Source: Saccharopolyspora elongata
GTDB lineage: Bacteria > Actinomycetota > Actinomycetes > Mycobacteriales > Pseudonocardiaceae
DNA: 64,000 nucleotides
Direction of reading: 5' to 3'
NCBI RefSeq assembly: GCF_004348985.1
Contig: NZ_SMKW01000038.1
Coordinates: 27,654-91,653 of the forward strand
This document shows, in pieces, positions 16,836 through 25,027 of this stretch (positions within the stretch are counted from its first letter, which is position 1; every line of letters starts with the position of its first letter). The position numbers and the translations under genes were made by a program. Under the pieces are notes generated by a model, which was not told the origin of the DNA, searched no databases, and saw nothing but the letters and a program-made list of their open reading frames with translations.

Positions 16836-17906
16836 ATGACGTTCCAGGTCGAAGCCGAGGACCTGACCGCGCACGCCAGCCACCTGGATGGTCTGGCGGA
16901 CCGCTTCGACACCGCGATCTCCGCTGCTGAGCAGGCGATGTCCGACGATGCCTACGGTTTGCTGTGCTCGTTCCTCCCACCCATCATCAACCCGATGGAG
17001 GAGGAGGGCATGGACGCGCTCAAGGCCGCCAAGGAGGGCGTCGCCACCACGGCGGACAACGTGCGCCAGACGGCCAAGGAGTACCAGGAGACCGACGAGG
17101 CGGGCGCGGACAACTTCGGCAAGTTCGACGACGCGGTGCGGGTCAAGGAATCCGCCGTCGCGCAGCTCGGCGTCCCGGCGTCGGCTGGCGGGGTGTCGGG
17201 ATCCGGTTCGGCGGGCGTCCCGTCGGGCTCGGACGAGAGCACGACGCCGTCCGGGTACAACGCGCAGTCCGGCGGTGCGGGCCAGGGCATGCCGCAGGAG
17301 TTCGCGGGACGTTCGGCATCCGGCCCGGTGATGAACTCCGACGACGAGTCGTCCGCGCAGAAGCAGGGAACCATCCCCGCGTCGGCACCGAGCTACCCGG
17401 CGGAGCAGGGAACGCCGATGGAGCCGAAGCAGATGGCGGAGGGTGCTCAGCGGTTCGAGCCGAAGCAGATGGCCGAAGGCGCTCAGCGGCCGGAGCCGTT
17501 CCAGCAGGCCGAGCCGATGCAGCGGTTTGAGGCGAAGCAGATGGCTGAGCCGGCGCAGCAGTTCGAGGCGAAGCAGCAGGTGACGCCTGCGTCGTACGCG
17601 GAGCCGATGCAGCGGCCGGAGCCGTTCCAGCGAGCGGAGGGTACTCAGCGGCCGGAGCCGTTCCGGATGGCCGAGCCGGTACAGACGTTCGAGGCGAAGC
17701 AGATGGCTGAGCCGATGCATCAGGCGGAGCCGAAGCAGATGGCCGAGCCGTTCCAGCAGGCAGAAGGTGCTCAGCGGGCGGAGCCGTTCCAGATGGCCGA
17801 GCCGGTGCAGACGTTCGAGGCGAAGCAGACGGCTGAGCCGGTGCAGCGCTTCGAGCCGTCGCAGCAGGGGGAACCGCGGCAGTACAGGACGCCGCCGACG
17901 CAGTAG
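16836..17906 (+). CDS. EspC-like type VII secretion target with repetitive EPxQMAE tail, probably truncated
   Basis: 356 residues. Residues 1-95 match the EspC/DUF2580 type: FQVEAEDLTAHASHLDGLAD, then SDDAYGLLCSFLPP and a helix ending at YQETDEAGADNF. A Ser/Gly linker follows, then from about residue 192 a tail of ~12-residue repeats such as EPKQMAEGAQRFEPKQMAE and EPFQMAEPVQTFEAKQ. The gene ends at TAG 17904-17906, but the same frame continues beyond it with the same kind of repeat (EPSQRYEPKQM) for 33 more codons to TGA at 18006. A nonsense change has therefore probably shortened the protein. N-terminal domain implies export by ESX; the tail function is unknown. Confidence 0.75.
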   Translation: MTFQVEAEDLTAHASHLDGLADRFDTAISAAEQAMSDDAYGLLCSFLPPIINPMEEEGMDALKAAKEGVATTADNVRQTAKEYQETDEAGADNFGKFDDAVRVKESAVAQLGVPASAGGVSGSGSAGVPSGSDESTTPSGYNAQSGGAGQGMPQEFAGRSASGPVMNSDDESSAQKQGTIPASAPSYPAEQGTPMEPKQMAEGAQRFEPKQMAEGAQRPEPFQQAEPMQRFEAKQMAEPAQQFEAKQQVTPASYAEPMQRPEPFQRAEGTQRPEPFRMAEPVQTFEAKQMAEPMHQAEPKQMAEPFQQAEGAQRAEPFQMAEPVQTFEAKQTAEPVQRFEPSQQGEPRQYRTPPTQ

Positions 17907-18008
17907 GTGGAGCCGTCGCAGCGGTACGAGCCGAAGCAGATGACGGACGACGCTCAGCGGCCGGGAGTGCTGCCGGCCCGCACCTGGGCGCAGGCGGTTC
18001 GCAGATGA
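17907..18008 (+). pseudogene. Severed 3' end of the EspC-like gene (33 codons after in-frame TAG)
   Basis: Reading on in frame from the TAG at 17904 gives VEPSQRYEPKQMTDDAQRP and then PARTWAQAVRR before TGA at 18006-18008. The first part is another unit of the upstream EPxQ repeat, so this stretch was once translated as part of the same protein, or is still reached by readthrough. Confidence 0.65.
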
Positions 18009-18030
18009 AGAGTTCTTTGGAGGTTGTGCA

Positions 18031-18624
18031 ATGCCGGGCCAGAACCAGGGCGGCTTCGCTGCGATCGGGGCCGACCCGGACGAAGCGGAGCGGCGGATCC
18101 AGGAGTGGGCGAAGGGCTTCGAGGAGAAGGCCCAGCGCTACCAGGCCATGCAGGCCGAGACCGAGCAGCTGCGGCTGACCGCGACCAGCGACGGCGGCCA
18201 CATCAAGGTCACGGTGCGCGCCGACGGCAGCGTGACGGACCTGGAGTTCACCGACAAGGTCCGCTCGTTGCCGCCGTCGGAGCTGGCCAGCCAGATCCTG
18301 TCCACGATGCACCGCGCGCAGTCCGACATCGCCAACAAGGTCGGCGCGACGATGTCGGCCCACCTCGGCGACGAGGACCTGGAAACGCGCACGATGATGC
18401 TGGACAACCTCCGCGAGCGCTTCCCCGAAGAGCCGGAGGACGAGTCCGACGAGCCCGAGGTCTCCTCGAAGTGGGACGCCCCCGCGGACGAAGAAGCGGC
18501 TCCGCCGCCTCCCCCGCCGGCACCCCCGGCTGCGTCGAACCCGCCCGCAGCGCCGAAGAAGCGGCCCAACTTCGAGGACGATGACGACGAGTTCGGCCCC
18601 GACTTCGACCCCCTGCGCGACTGA
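18031..18624 (+). CDS. YbaB/EbfC-like protein of ESX module
   Basis: 197 residues. The first ~130 residues have the YbaB/EbfC nucleoid-associated shape: a long N-terminal helix (AERRIQEWAKGFEEKAQRYQ), strands reading LTATSDGGHIKVTVRADGSV and TDLEFTDKVRSLPPSELA, then helices. The tail is acidic and Pro-rich (PPPPPPAPPAA, FEDDDDEFGPDF). Such YbaB-like proteins are frequent companions of WXG/ESX loci in actinomycetes and probably act as cytosolic accessory proteins; DNA binding of these versions is unproven. TTGGAGG precedes the ATG. It is the gene just before the RHS toxin. Confidence 0.78.
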   Translation: MPGQNQGGFAAIGADPDEAERRIQEWAKGFEEKAQRYQAMQAETEQLRLTATSDGGHIKVTVRADGSVTDLEFTDKVRSLPPSELASQILSTMHRAQSDIANKVGATMSAHLGDEDLETRTMMLDNLRERFPEEPEDESDEPEVSSKWDAPADEEAAPPPPPPAPPAASNPPAAPKKRPNFEDDDDEFGPDFDPLRD

Positions 18625-18724
18625 CTTCCTGCCGCCCAGTGCACCGGCACCCGGCCTGGCTCACCTCAGCGGGTGACGTCGGTCTTGACGTGCCCTCGAC
18701 CTGATCTTCTCCTGGAGTGTTGTC

Positions 18725-21700
18725 ATGACGAATCCGCTGGTGGCGGAGCGCAAGGATTCGACGGAGTCGTTCAGCGGTATTCCGATCATGGAGTCCGTTG
18801 ATGAGACGAAGAAGGCGATCGAGTCCGGGGACTGGGCGTCCGGTGTGATGGGTGCGGTGGGCACCGGTCTGGACGCGCTCGGCATGGCGTTGGATCCGTT
18901 CGGGTCGATCCTCGCGGCTGGTGTCGGCTGGTTGATGGAGCACGTGGGTCCGTTGTCGGACGCGCTGGATGCGTTGACCGGTGATGCGGATCAGATCAAG
19001 GCGCATTCGGAGACGTGGAAGAACGTCGCCGCCGAGCTCGGTGAGATCAACACCGAGATGACCAACATGGTCAACAGTGATGTCGCGGACTGGGCCGGTG
19101 ATGCGGCGGATTCCTATCGGAAGCGCAGTGAGGACACGGGCAAGCTGATCGAGGCGGCGCAGAAGGCCGCTGAGGGTGCCTCGGAAGGCGTCGGCACGGC
19201 GGGTGAGGTCGTGGCGGCGGTGCGCACGTTGGTGCGTGACATCATCGCCGAGCTGGTCGGTCATCTGGTGTCGTGGGCGTTGCAGGTGCTGGCCACGTTG
19301 GGTATCGCGATGGCCTGGGTGGTGCCTCAGGTCGTCACGGCGGTGGCCAAGACGGTGGCCAAAATCGCTGATGTCACCACCAAGCTTGTGAAGGCGATGA
19401 AGGCGCTGGGCAAGCTGATGAAGAAGCTGGGTGACGGCTTCGGTGATGCGAAGAAGGCCCTCGACAAGATCAAGAAGGACAAGGGCGGCTCCAGCAACAA
19501 GCCCGACAGCCCCGCTCCGACCCGTTCGACGGGCAACGACGGGAACGGCTCCAGGGGCGGTTCCGGCGACCACTCCACGCCGAACCGGAACACCGGTGAC
19601 AACGGCCCGTCGCAGACCTCCTCGACCTCCTACGACGGGGGGTCGTCCAACCGGTCCGGGGGCAACGGCGGCTCGCAGGGCGGCGACCGCTCGCTCGGCG
19701 GCAACGACGGATCGCCCACGCCCGGCTCGAATTCCCGCTCCCAGTCGCCGAGCAACAACTCCCCGGCTTCGACGCGGTCGAACAACAAGCCGGATGGTTC
19801 CAGCAACAAGCCGGACAACCCCAGGGACCGGTCGATCAAGGGTGAGGACATCTGCACCGGGGGCTCCGAGCCGGTCGACCTCGCCACCGGTCACATGGTG
19901 ATGACCGAGAAGGACCTGGAGATCCAGGGCCCGCTGAGCCTGGTGCTGCAGCGGATGTACGTCTCGTCGTACCGGGCGGGGCGTTGGTTCGGCCAGTCGT
20001 GGGCCTCGACGCTGGACCAGCGGCTGGAGGTCGACGCGGAGAACGTCTGCTACTTCTCCCCGGACGGGATGATCCTGGTCTACCCACTGCCGTCGGCGGA
20101 AGCCCCGGTGCTGCCGGTCGAAGGCCCGCGGTGGCCGTTGCACCTGGACGAGGACGGCGGCTACAGCCTGGAGAACGCGCAGCTGAACCAGATCCTCCGA
20201 TTCGGCCCGCCGACCGGGCGCGACCCGGTGCTGCCGTTGCTGTCGGTCGAGGACGAGGACGGTCGCCGGCTCGACGTCGAGCACCGCCGGTTCGGCCCGC
20301 CCAAGGCGATCCAGCATTCCGACGGGTACCGGGTGGAGATCGACAGCGAGCAGGAGCGAATCACCGCGCTCCGCGTGGTCGACCCGGAACGCGACCTCGA
20401 CGTGCTGGTGATGCGGTACGGCTACGACGCCAAGGGCCGCCTGGCCGAGGTGGTCAACTCCTCGGGCAAGGCTCTGCTGTTCCAGTACGACAGCGCGGGC
20501 AGGCTGACGGAGTGGCAGGACCGCAACGGGTTCTGGTTCCGCTACATCTACGACGAGCACGGCCGCTGCGTCCGGACGGTGGGCGACAAGGGCTTCTTCG
20601 ACTCCACCTTCACCTACGACGAGTCGATCACCCGGTACACCGATTCCTTGGGCGGCGTCAAGGAATTCGAGTTCAACGACGCGAAGCAGCTCGTGCGGGA
20701 GTCCGACGCGCTCGGCAACACCACGCTGTCGACGTGGGATCGCTACGACCGGTTGCTCGACCGGACCGATCCGCTGGGCCGGACCACGTACTACCAGTAC
20801 GACAGCCTGGGCAAGCCGAGGTGGATCACGCGCCCGGACGGAAGCACCGTCCGGCTGTACCTCGCCGAGGACGGCACCGTCTCCTCGATCGAGGTGAAGG
20901 ACGGTGAGCGCACCTGGGCGCGTGCCTACGACGGCGAGGCGTTGGACCCGTTCAGCGGAAAGGTCGGCGCAGCACCGCGACTCAGCGTCGAGAGCATCCG
21001 ATCCGGACGCGCCGAGACCACCGAACCGGAACTCACCGAGCCCGCCGACCCCCGGCTGCTGGACCTGTTCGGACGCCCCCGGGAGACGACGACGCCGGGT
21101 GGCGGGCGGATCCAGCTCGGCTGGACCGTGGAAGGCCGTCGTTCCTGGCGCGTCGACTCGCTGGGCAACAGGGTGCAGTGGCGCTACGACCCCGAGGGCA
21201 ACCAGATCGCGCAGGTCGACGAGATCGGCGGGGTGACCGCCACCGAGTACGGCCCGTTCGAGGTCGAGCTGGCCAGCGTCGACCAGACCGGGGCGCGCAC
21301 CACGCGCACCTTCGACACCGAGCGGAGGCTGACCTCCGTCACGAATCCGCAGGGCCAGACCTGGCGCTACGTCTACGACCTCGCGGGCAGGGTGGTCGAG
21401 GAGCACGACTTCGACGGCCGGGTGCTGCGCTACGCCTACGACCCGGCGGGACAGCTCGTGCGCTCGGTCAACGGTGCGGGCGAGGAGACCGAATACGTCT
21501 ACGACGCGCTCGGCAACCTGGTCGAGTGGCGGGCTCCCTCGGGCGTCACCAAGTACGCCTATTCACCCGTCGGCCACCTGATCCGGGCGACCAACGACGA
21601 CGCCGTCCTCGAGTTCGAGCGGGACGACCAGGGACGCATCACCGCGGAGACCATCAACGGCCGGTCGGTCACGTTCGCCTACGACAGCGAGCACGGCGTG

Positions 21701-23611
21701 ATCCGGCGGCAGACGCCGTCCGGGGTGGCCAGCGCCTGGAACTACGACGCCGCCGGCCGGGCGACCGGCCTGTCCTTCGCCGGGCATTCGCTGAACTTCG
21801 GCTACGACGCCGCCGGTCAGCAGATCAACCGCTCGATCGACGGCGCGGTGACCCTCGTGCAGTCGTACGACGGCGAGCAGCGGCTCACCTCGCAGGCGGT
21901 CACGGAACGCTCGGGTCGGCAAGTGCTGCGGCGACGGTTCCTCTACCGACCCGACGGCAAGCTGATCGGCACCGACGACGGGCTCTCCGGGAGCATTCGC
22001 TACCAGATCGACCCGTCCGGCCGGGTGGTCGAGGTCATCGCACCGGACCGGCGGGAGAGCTACCGGTACGACGGGTCGGGGAACGTCGTCGCGTCCAACG
22101 GCCTCAACGATGCCGAGACCGGTCCGCGGCGCTATGCGGGCAACAGCCTGATCGCCGCGGGGGCGGTCACCTTCCAGCACGATGCGCAGGGCAGGCTGGT
22201 CCTCCGCGCCGACAACACCGGCCGGAATTGGCGCTATGCGTGGGATTCCTACGACCGGCTGGTCGCGGTGACGACCCCGGAGGGCGTCATCTGGCGGTAC
22301 CGGTACGACCCGGTCGGCCGGCGGATCGCCAAGCAGCGACTCGCTCCCGACCTGTCCACGGTGGCCGAGCAGACCGACTTCGTCTGGGACGGCGGGACGC
22401 TGATCGAGCAGGTGCACACCGACGCCGGCGGCCGCCGCACGGTGACGACCTGGGCGCATCATCCGGACGACGACGCGCCCGTCGCCCAGCTCGAGCGCGG
22501 CGCGGGTGCGCAGGAGCGGTTCCACTCGGTCATCACCGACCAGGTGGGGACGGCGACCGATCTGGTCGATCCCAGCGGAATGCTCACCTGGCACGGCCGA
22601 AACAGCCTGTGGGGCAGGGAATTGCCTGCCCCGCCAGCCGCCGCCGGCACGCCGCTGCGGTTCCCCGGCCAGTACGCCGACCTCGAAACCGGCCTGAACT
22701 ACAACGTCTACCGCTACTACAACCCGGCAACCGGTCGTTACCTCAGCCAGGACCCGCTGGGGCTCGCCCCGGCCCCGAACCCCGTCGCCTACGTCGGCAA
22801 CCCGCACAGCGCCAAGGACCCGCTGGGGCTGATGCCGAAGAAGGGCGGCGGGAAGGGCGGCCAGGGCCAGGGGGCCACCGCGGGGTCGAAGGACAAGACC
22901 GGGCGCAAGCACGGGGCCCCGAACACGCCGGAGACCGGGAACAACGGGCAAGGCCCTTCGAACCAGGGCGGCAGCAACACGGACCGGCCGGAGCCCAAGG
23001 CGCTCGAGCAGAAGCCCGTGGGGACGTACGACGTGAACGGCAAGAAGTACAACGTCGAGGTCGAAGCCCACCAGAACAAGCACCAGACCACCCACATCAC
23101 CGGGATGGACAACAAGAACGTCAGCAACTCCGGCGCCAACAAGTTCCCGGAGAACGTCGGCGATCAGGCGCACAAGGACTACTTCGGCAAGAACGCCGCG
23201 GAGATCGCGGACCTCAAACGCCAGGAGAAGTTGGAGGCCTACAAGGACGGGGGCACCGCCGACGCTCGCTTCGAGGCGAAGCGGGAGCGGGATCAGGCCT
23301 GGGAGGACCTCCGGAAGGGCGAGAAGTCCTACGCCGAGTACAAGGCTGCGAACGACCGCTACCAGGAGGCCGCGAAGGCGGACGACAAGGCGAGCAAGGA
23401 TCTCGACAAGATCAGCCACGACGGCTTCAGGCGCCCGGACGGATCGATCTACGAGGGCGCCAATCCGGCGCAGAGCGTCGATGGCGTCCGATACCAGGTG
23501 TCGGGCAACTTCAGCGGCGGTTCCAACGACGTGAGCTACCACTGCTACCCGGGCACCAAGAAGCAGTCGGTCTGGGACAACCAGTACGGCGACATGTTCA
23601 AGAAGTTCTAG
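18725..23611 (+). CDS. WXG-RHS polymorphic toxin with unrecognised C-terminal domain
   Basis: 1628 residues. Residues 1-250 form a helical ESX-targeting region with a WxG turn (DVADWAGDAADSYRKR) and a hydrophobic helical hairpin near 175-225. A Ser/Asn/Pro linker (255-375) leads to a DUF6531-type entry (GSEPVDLATGHMVMTEKDLE) and YD/RHS repeats to ~1330, closing with the core motif RYYNPATGRYLSQDPLGL. After the core (~1363 on) lies a Lys/Asp-rich, hydrophilic C-terminal segment of ~265 residues that I cannot assign to a known toxin fold; it ends in CYPGTKKQSVWDNQYGDMFKKF-type residues. RHS cores encapsulate and deliver such tips. No immunity gene follows; a repeat and an antisense ROK gene come next. 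Confidence 0.85.
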   Translation: MTNPLVAERKDSTESFSGIPIMESVDETKKAIESGDWASGVMGAVGTGLDALGMALDPFGSILAAGVGWLMEHVGPLSDALDALTGDADQIKAHSETWKNVAAELGEINTEMTNMVNSDVADWAGDAADSYRKRSEDTGKLIEAAQKAAEGASEGVGTAGEVVAAVRTLVRDIIAELVGHLVSWALQVLATLGIAMAWVVPQVVTAVAKTVAKIADVTTKLVKAMKALGKLMKKLGDGFGDAKKALDKIKKDKGGSSNKPDSPAPTRSTGNDGNGSRGGSGDHSTPNRNTGDNGPSQTSSTSYDGGSSNRSGGNGGSQGGDRSLGGNDGSPTPGSNSRSQSPSNNSPASTRSNNKPDGSSNKPDNPRDRSIKGEDICTGGSEPVDLATGHMVMTEKDLEIQGPLSLVLQRMYVSSYRAGRWFGQSWASTLDQRLEVDAENVCYFSPDGMILVYPLPSAEAPVLPVEGPRWPLHLDEDGGYSLENAQLNQILRFGPPTGRDPVLPLLSVEDEDGRRLDVEHRRFGPPKAIQHSDGYRVEIDSEQERITALRVVDPERDLDVLVMRYGYDAKGRLAEVVNSSGKALLFQYDSAGRLTEWQDRNGFWFRYIYDEHGRCVRTVGDKGFFDSTFTYDESITRYTDSLGGVKEFEFNDAKQLVRESDALGNTTLSTWDRYDRLLDRTDPLGRTTYYQYDSLGKPRWITRPDGSTVRLYLAEDGTVSSIEVKDGERTWARAYDGEALDPFSGKVGAAPRLSVESIRSGRAETTEPELTEPADPRLLDLFGRPRETTTPGGGRIQLGWTVEGRRSWRVDSLGNRVQWRYDPEGNQIAQVDEIGGVTATEYGPFEVELASVDQTGARTTRTFDTERRLTSVTNPQGQTWRYVYDLAGRVVEEHDFDGRVLRYAYDPAGQLVRSVNGAGEETEYVYDALGNLVEWRAPSGVTKYAYSPVGHLIRATNDDAVLEFERDDQGRITAETINGRSVTFAYDSEHGVIRRQTPSGVASAWNYDAAGRATGLSFAGHSLNFGYDAAGQQINRSIDGAVTLVQSYDGEQRLTSQAVTERSGRQVLRRRFLYRPDGKLIGTDDGLSGSIRYQIDPSGRVVEVIAPDRRESYRYDGSGNVVASNGLNDAETGPRRYAGNSLIAAGAVTFQHDAQGRLVLRADNTGRNWRYAWDSYDRLVAVTTPEGVIWRYRYDPVGRRIAKQRLAPDLSTVAEQTDFVWDGGTLIEQVHTDAGGRRTVTTWAHHPDDDAPVAQLERGAGAQERFHSVITDQVGTATDLVDPSGMLTWHGRNSLWGRELPAPPAAAGTPLRFPGQYADLETGLNYNVYRYYNPATGRYLSQDPLGLAPAPNPVAYVGNPHSAKDPLGLMPKKGGGKGGQGQGATAGSKDKTGRKHGAPNTPETGNNGQGPSNQGGSNTDRPEPKALEQKPVGTYDVNGKKYNVEVEAHQNKHQTTHITGMDNKNVSNSGANKFPENVGDQAHKDYFGKNAAEIADLKRQEKLEAYKDGGTADARFEAKRERDQAWEDLRKGEKSYAEYKAANDRYQEAAKADDKASKDLDKISHDGFRRPDGSIYEGANPAQSVDGVRYQVSGNFSGGSNDVSYHCYPGTKKQSVWDNQYGDMFKKF

Positions 23612-23690
23612 TGAGGTTTTTCCAACCTCGTTCTGCGTGGCGGTGCGGGTAGCGGAACCTCAGACGCCTTCTCGCTGTGGTGCTCCGGGA
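23612..23690. repeat. Dispersed ~70-bp repeat, family D copy 2, between rhs and ROK genes
   Basis: It starts directly after the rhs stop codon. GAGGTT and AACCTC form a hairpin around TTTTTCC, and GTTCTGC with GCGGAAC forms a second. It matches the copy at 7791-7862. The position between convergent genes suits a terminator role as well. Confidence 0.6.
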
Positions 23691-23691
23691 T

Positions 23692-24909
23692 TCAGGAGCC
23701 GAGGAGGGTGGTCAGGCGCGGCGAGTAGGCGTGGTCGAGCACCAGCGACGCCGCGCCGACCGCCCCGGCGTCGTCGCCGATCAGCGCCGTCTCGACGCGC
23801 ACCGGCCGCACCTTCGGCGCCCACACCTGCGCGTCGACCACCTTCGCCACGCGGGCCCGCACCAGCTCCGCCACATGCCGGAGCGCGGGCCCGCCGAGCA
23901 CCACGCGATCGACGTCCAGCACGCTCACCACCGATGCCAACGCCTGGCCCAACCGGGTCGCCGCCACTCGCAGCACCCGGGTCGCAGTGGCGTCGCCGTC
24001 GGCCGCCGAGCGGCACAGGCTCTCGTAGGTCGCCGCGACCGGTTCCCCGTTCGGCTCCTCCCGGGTCGCCGCCCGCCAGTCGGCGACGATAGCGCGCATC
24101 GAGCAGTACGCCTCCAGGCATCCCTTCCTGCCGCAATGGCATTCGCGCCCGCCGCCGCTGTGCACGTGGCCGATCTCGCCGGCGTTGTTGCTGACCCCGC
24201 GATGCACCTGATCGCCCAGCACCACGCCGATGCCGACTCCGGAACCCAGGTAGACGTAGACGAACGAGCCCGCGCGGTCCGCGCGGCCGGTCCACCGCTC
24301 GCCGATCGCCGCGGCCGTCGCGTCGTTGTCCATCACCACCGGAAGCCCGGCGCGGCCCTCGACGATGTCGGCGAGCGGAACATCCGCCCACCCGGCCAGG
24401 TTCGGCGGCCCGAGCACCCGCCGGTTCGCCGCGTCCAGCGGACCGGGCACCGCCAGTCCGACGCCGAGCACCCGGCCGTCGGCGATGCCGGAACGCCGCA
24501 CCAGCTGGTGGAAGGTGCGGGCCAGCGCCGCCCCGACCGCCTCGGGCGAGGTGTCGTCGGGCACGCGGCGTCGGCTGCGCATCCGCACACCGCCCGCCAG
24601 GTCCAGCAGGACGCCGGTGATCCGCTCCGGATCGAGGTGCAGGCCGACAGCCGAGTACGCGTCCGGCACGACCTTCAGCAGCACCCGGCGCTTTCCCCCG
24701 GTGGACGGCGCGTGGCCGTTCTCGGTGACCAGTCCGTCGTCGATCAGCGCGCGCACGATGTTGGACATCGTCTGCGCGGTCAGCCCGGTGCGCCGCGCCA
24801 GCTCCACGCGGCTGACCTCGCCGTGCTGCCGGATCGCGTCGAGCACGACCGCACGGTTGAACCCGCCCACCCGCGGCAGATTCGTGCCCTGCCAGGACGC
24901 TTTCGCCAT
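23692..24909 (-). CDS. ROK-family transcriptional regulator (NagC/XylR type)
   Basis: 405 residues. The N-terminal winged helix (VVLDAIRQHGEVSRVELARR, GLTAQTMSNIVRALIDDGLV) precedes a ROK sugar-kinase fold with VVMDNDATAAAIGE, the zinc site CHCGRKGCLEAYCS and a glycine-rich nucleotide/sugar region GSGVGIGVVLG. ROK repressors release DNA on binding a sugar. It is divergent from a sugar ABC importer, 118 bp away, and an inverted repeat lies inside the importer's promoter, so it very likely controls that operon and perhaps itself. Lack of an ATP-site check prevents saying whether kinase activity remains. GAGGAG lies before the ATG. Confidence 0.9.
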   Translation of the reverse strand: MAKASWQGTNLPRVGGFNRAVVLDAIRQHGEVSRVELARRTGLTAQTMSNIVRALIDDGLVTENGHAPSTGGKRRVLLKVVPDAYSAVGLHLDPERITGVLLDLAGGVRMRSRRRVPDDTSPEAVGAALARTFHQLVRRSGIADGRVLGVGLAVPGPLDAANRRVLGPPNLAGWADVPLADIVEGRAGLPVVMDNDATAAAIGERWTGRADRAGSFVYVYLGSGVGIGVVLGDQVHRGVSNNAGEIGHVHSGGGRECHCGRKGCLEAYCSMRAIVADWRAATREEPNGEPVAATYESLCRSAADGDATATRVLRVAATRLGQALASVVSVLDVDRVVLGGPALRHVAELVRARVAKVVDAQVWAPKVRPVRVETALIGDDAGAVGAASLVLDHAYSPRLTTLLGS

Positions 24910-24939
24910 CGACGCTCCTCGTCTGGGGCAGCAAGATCG

Positions 24940-24968
24940 TTGACTTGTTCCATCGAATGGAATTATCT
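24940..24968 (+). promoter_or_regulatory. Promoter of sugar ABC operon with embedded operator
   Basis: TTGACT (24940-24945) and TTATCT (24963-24968) are separated by 17 bp. The spacer carries the inverted repeat TTCCAT-CGA-ATGGAA (24948-24962). A wider repeat GCAAGAT (24931) / ATCTTGC (24965) frames the region. A repressor bound here would block RNA polymerase; the divergent ROK protein is the obvious candidate. Confidence 0.65.
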
Positions 24969-25027
24969 TGCCCAGAGTGTGATCCGGATCTCAGGTCAGG
25001 CGCAACCACTGCCGGCGGGAGGCCGCG

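Noticed and set aside
18248..23542. Very long minus-strand frames opposite the RHS gene
   Set aside because: Repetitive Arg/Val/Asp/His translations that mirror the RHS repeats; no start signals.
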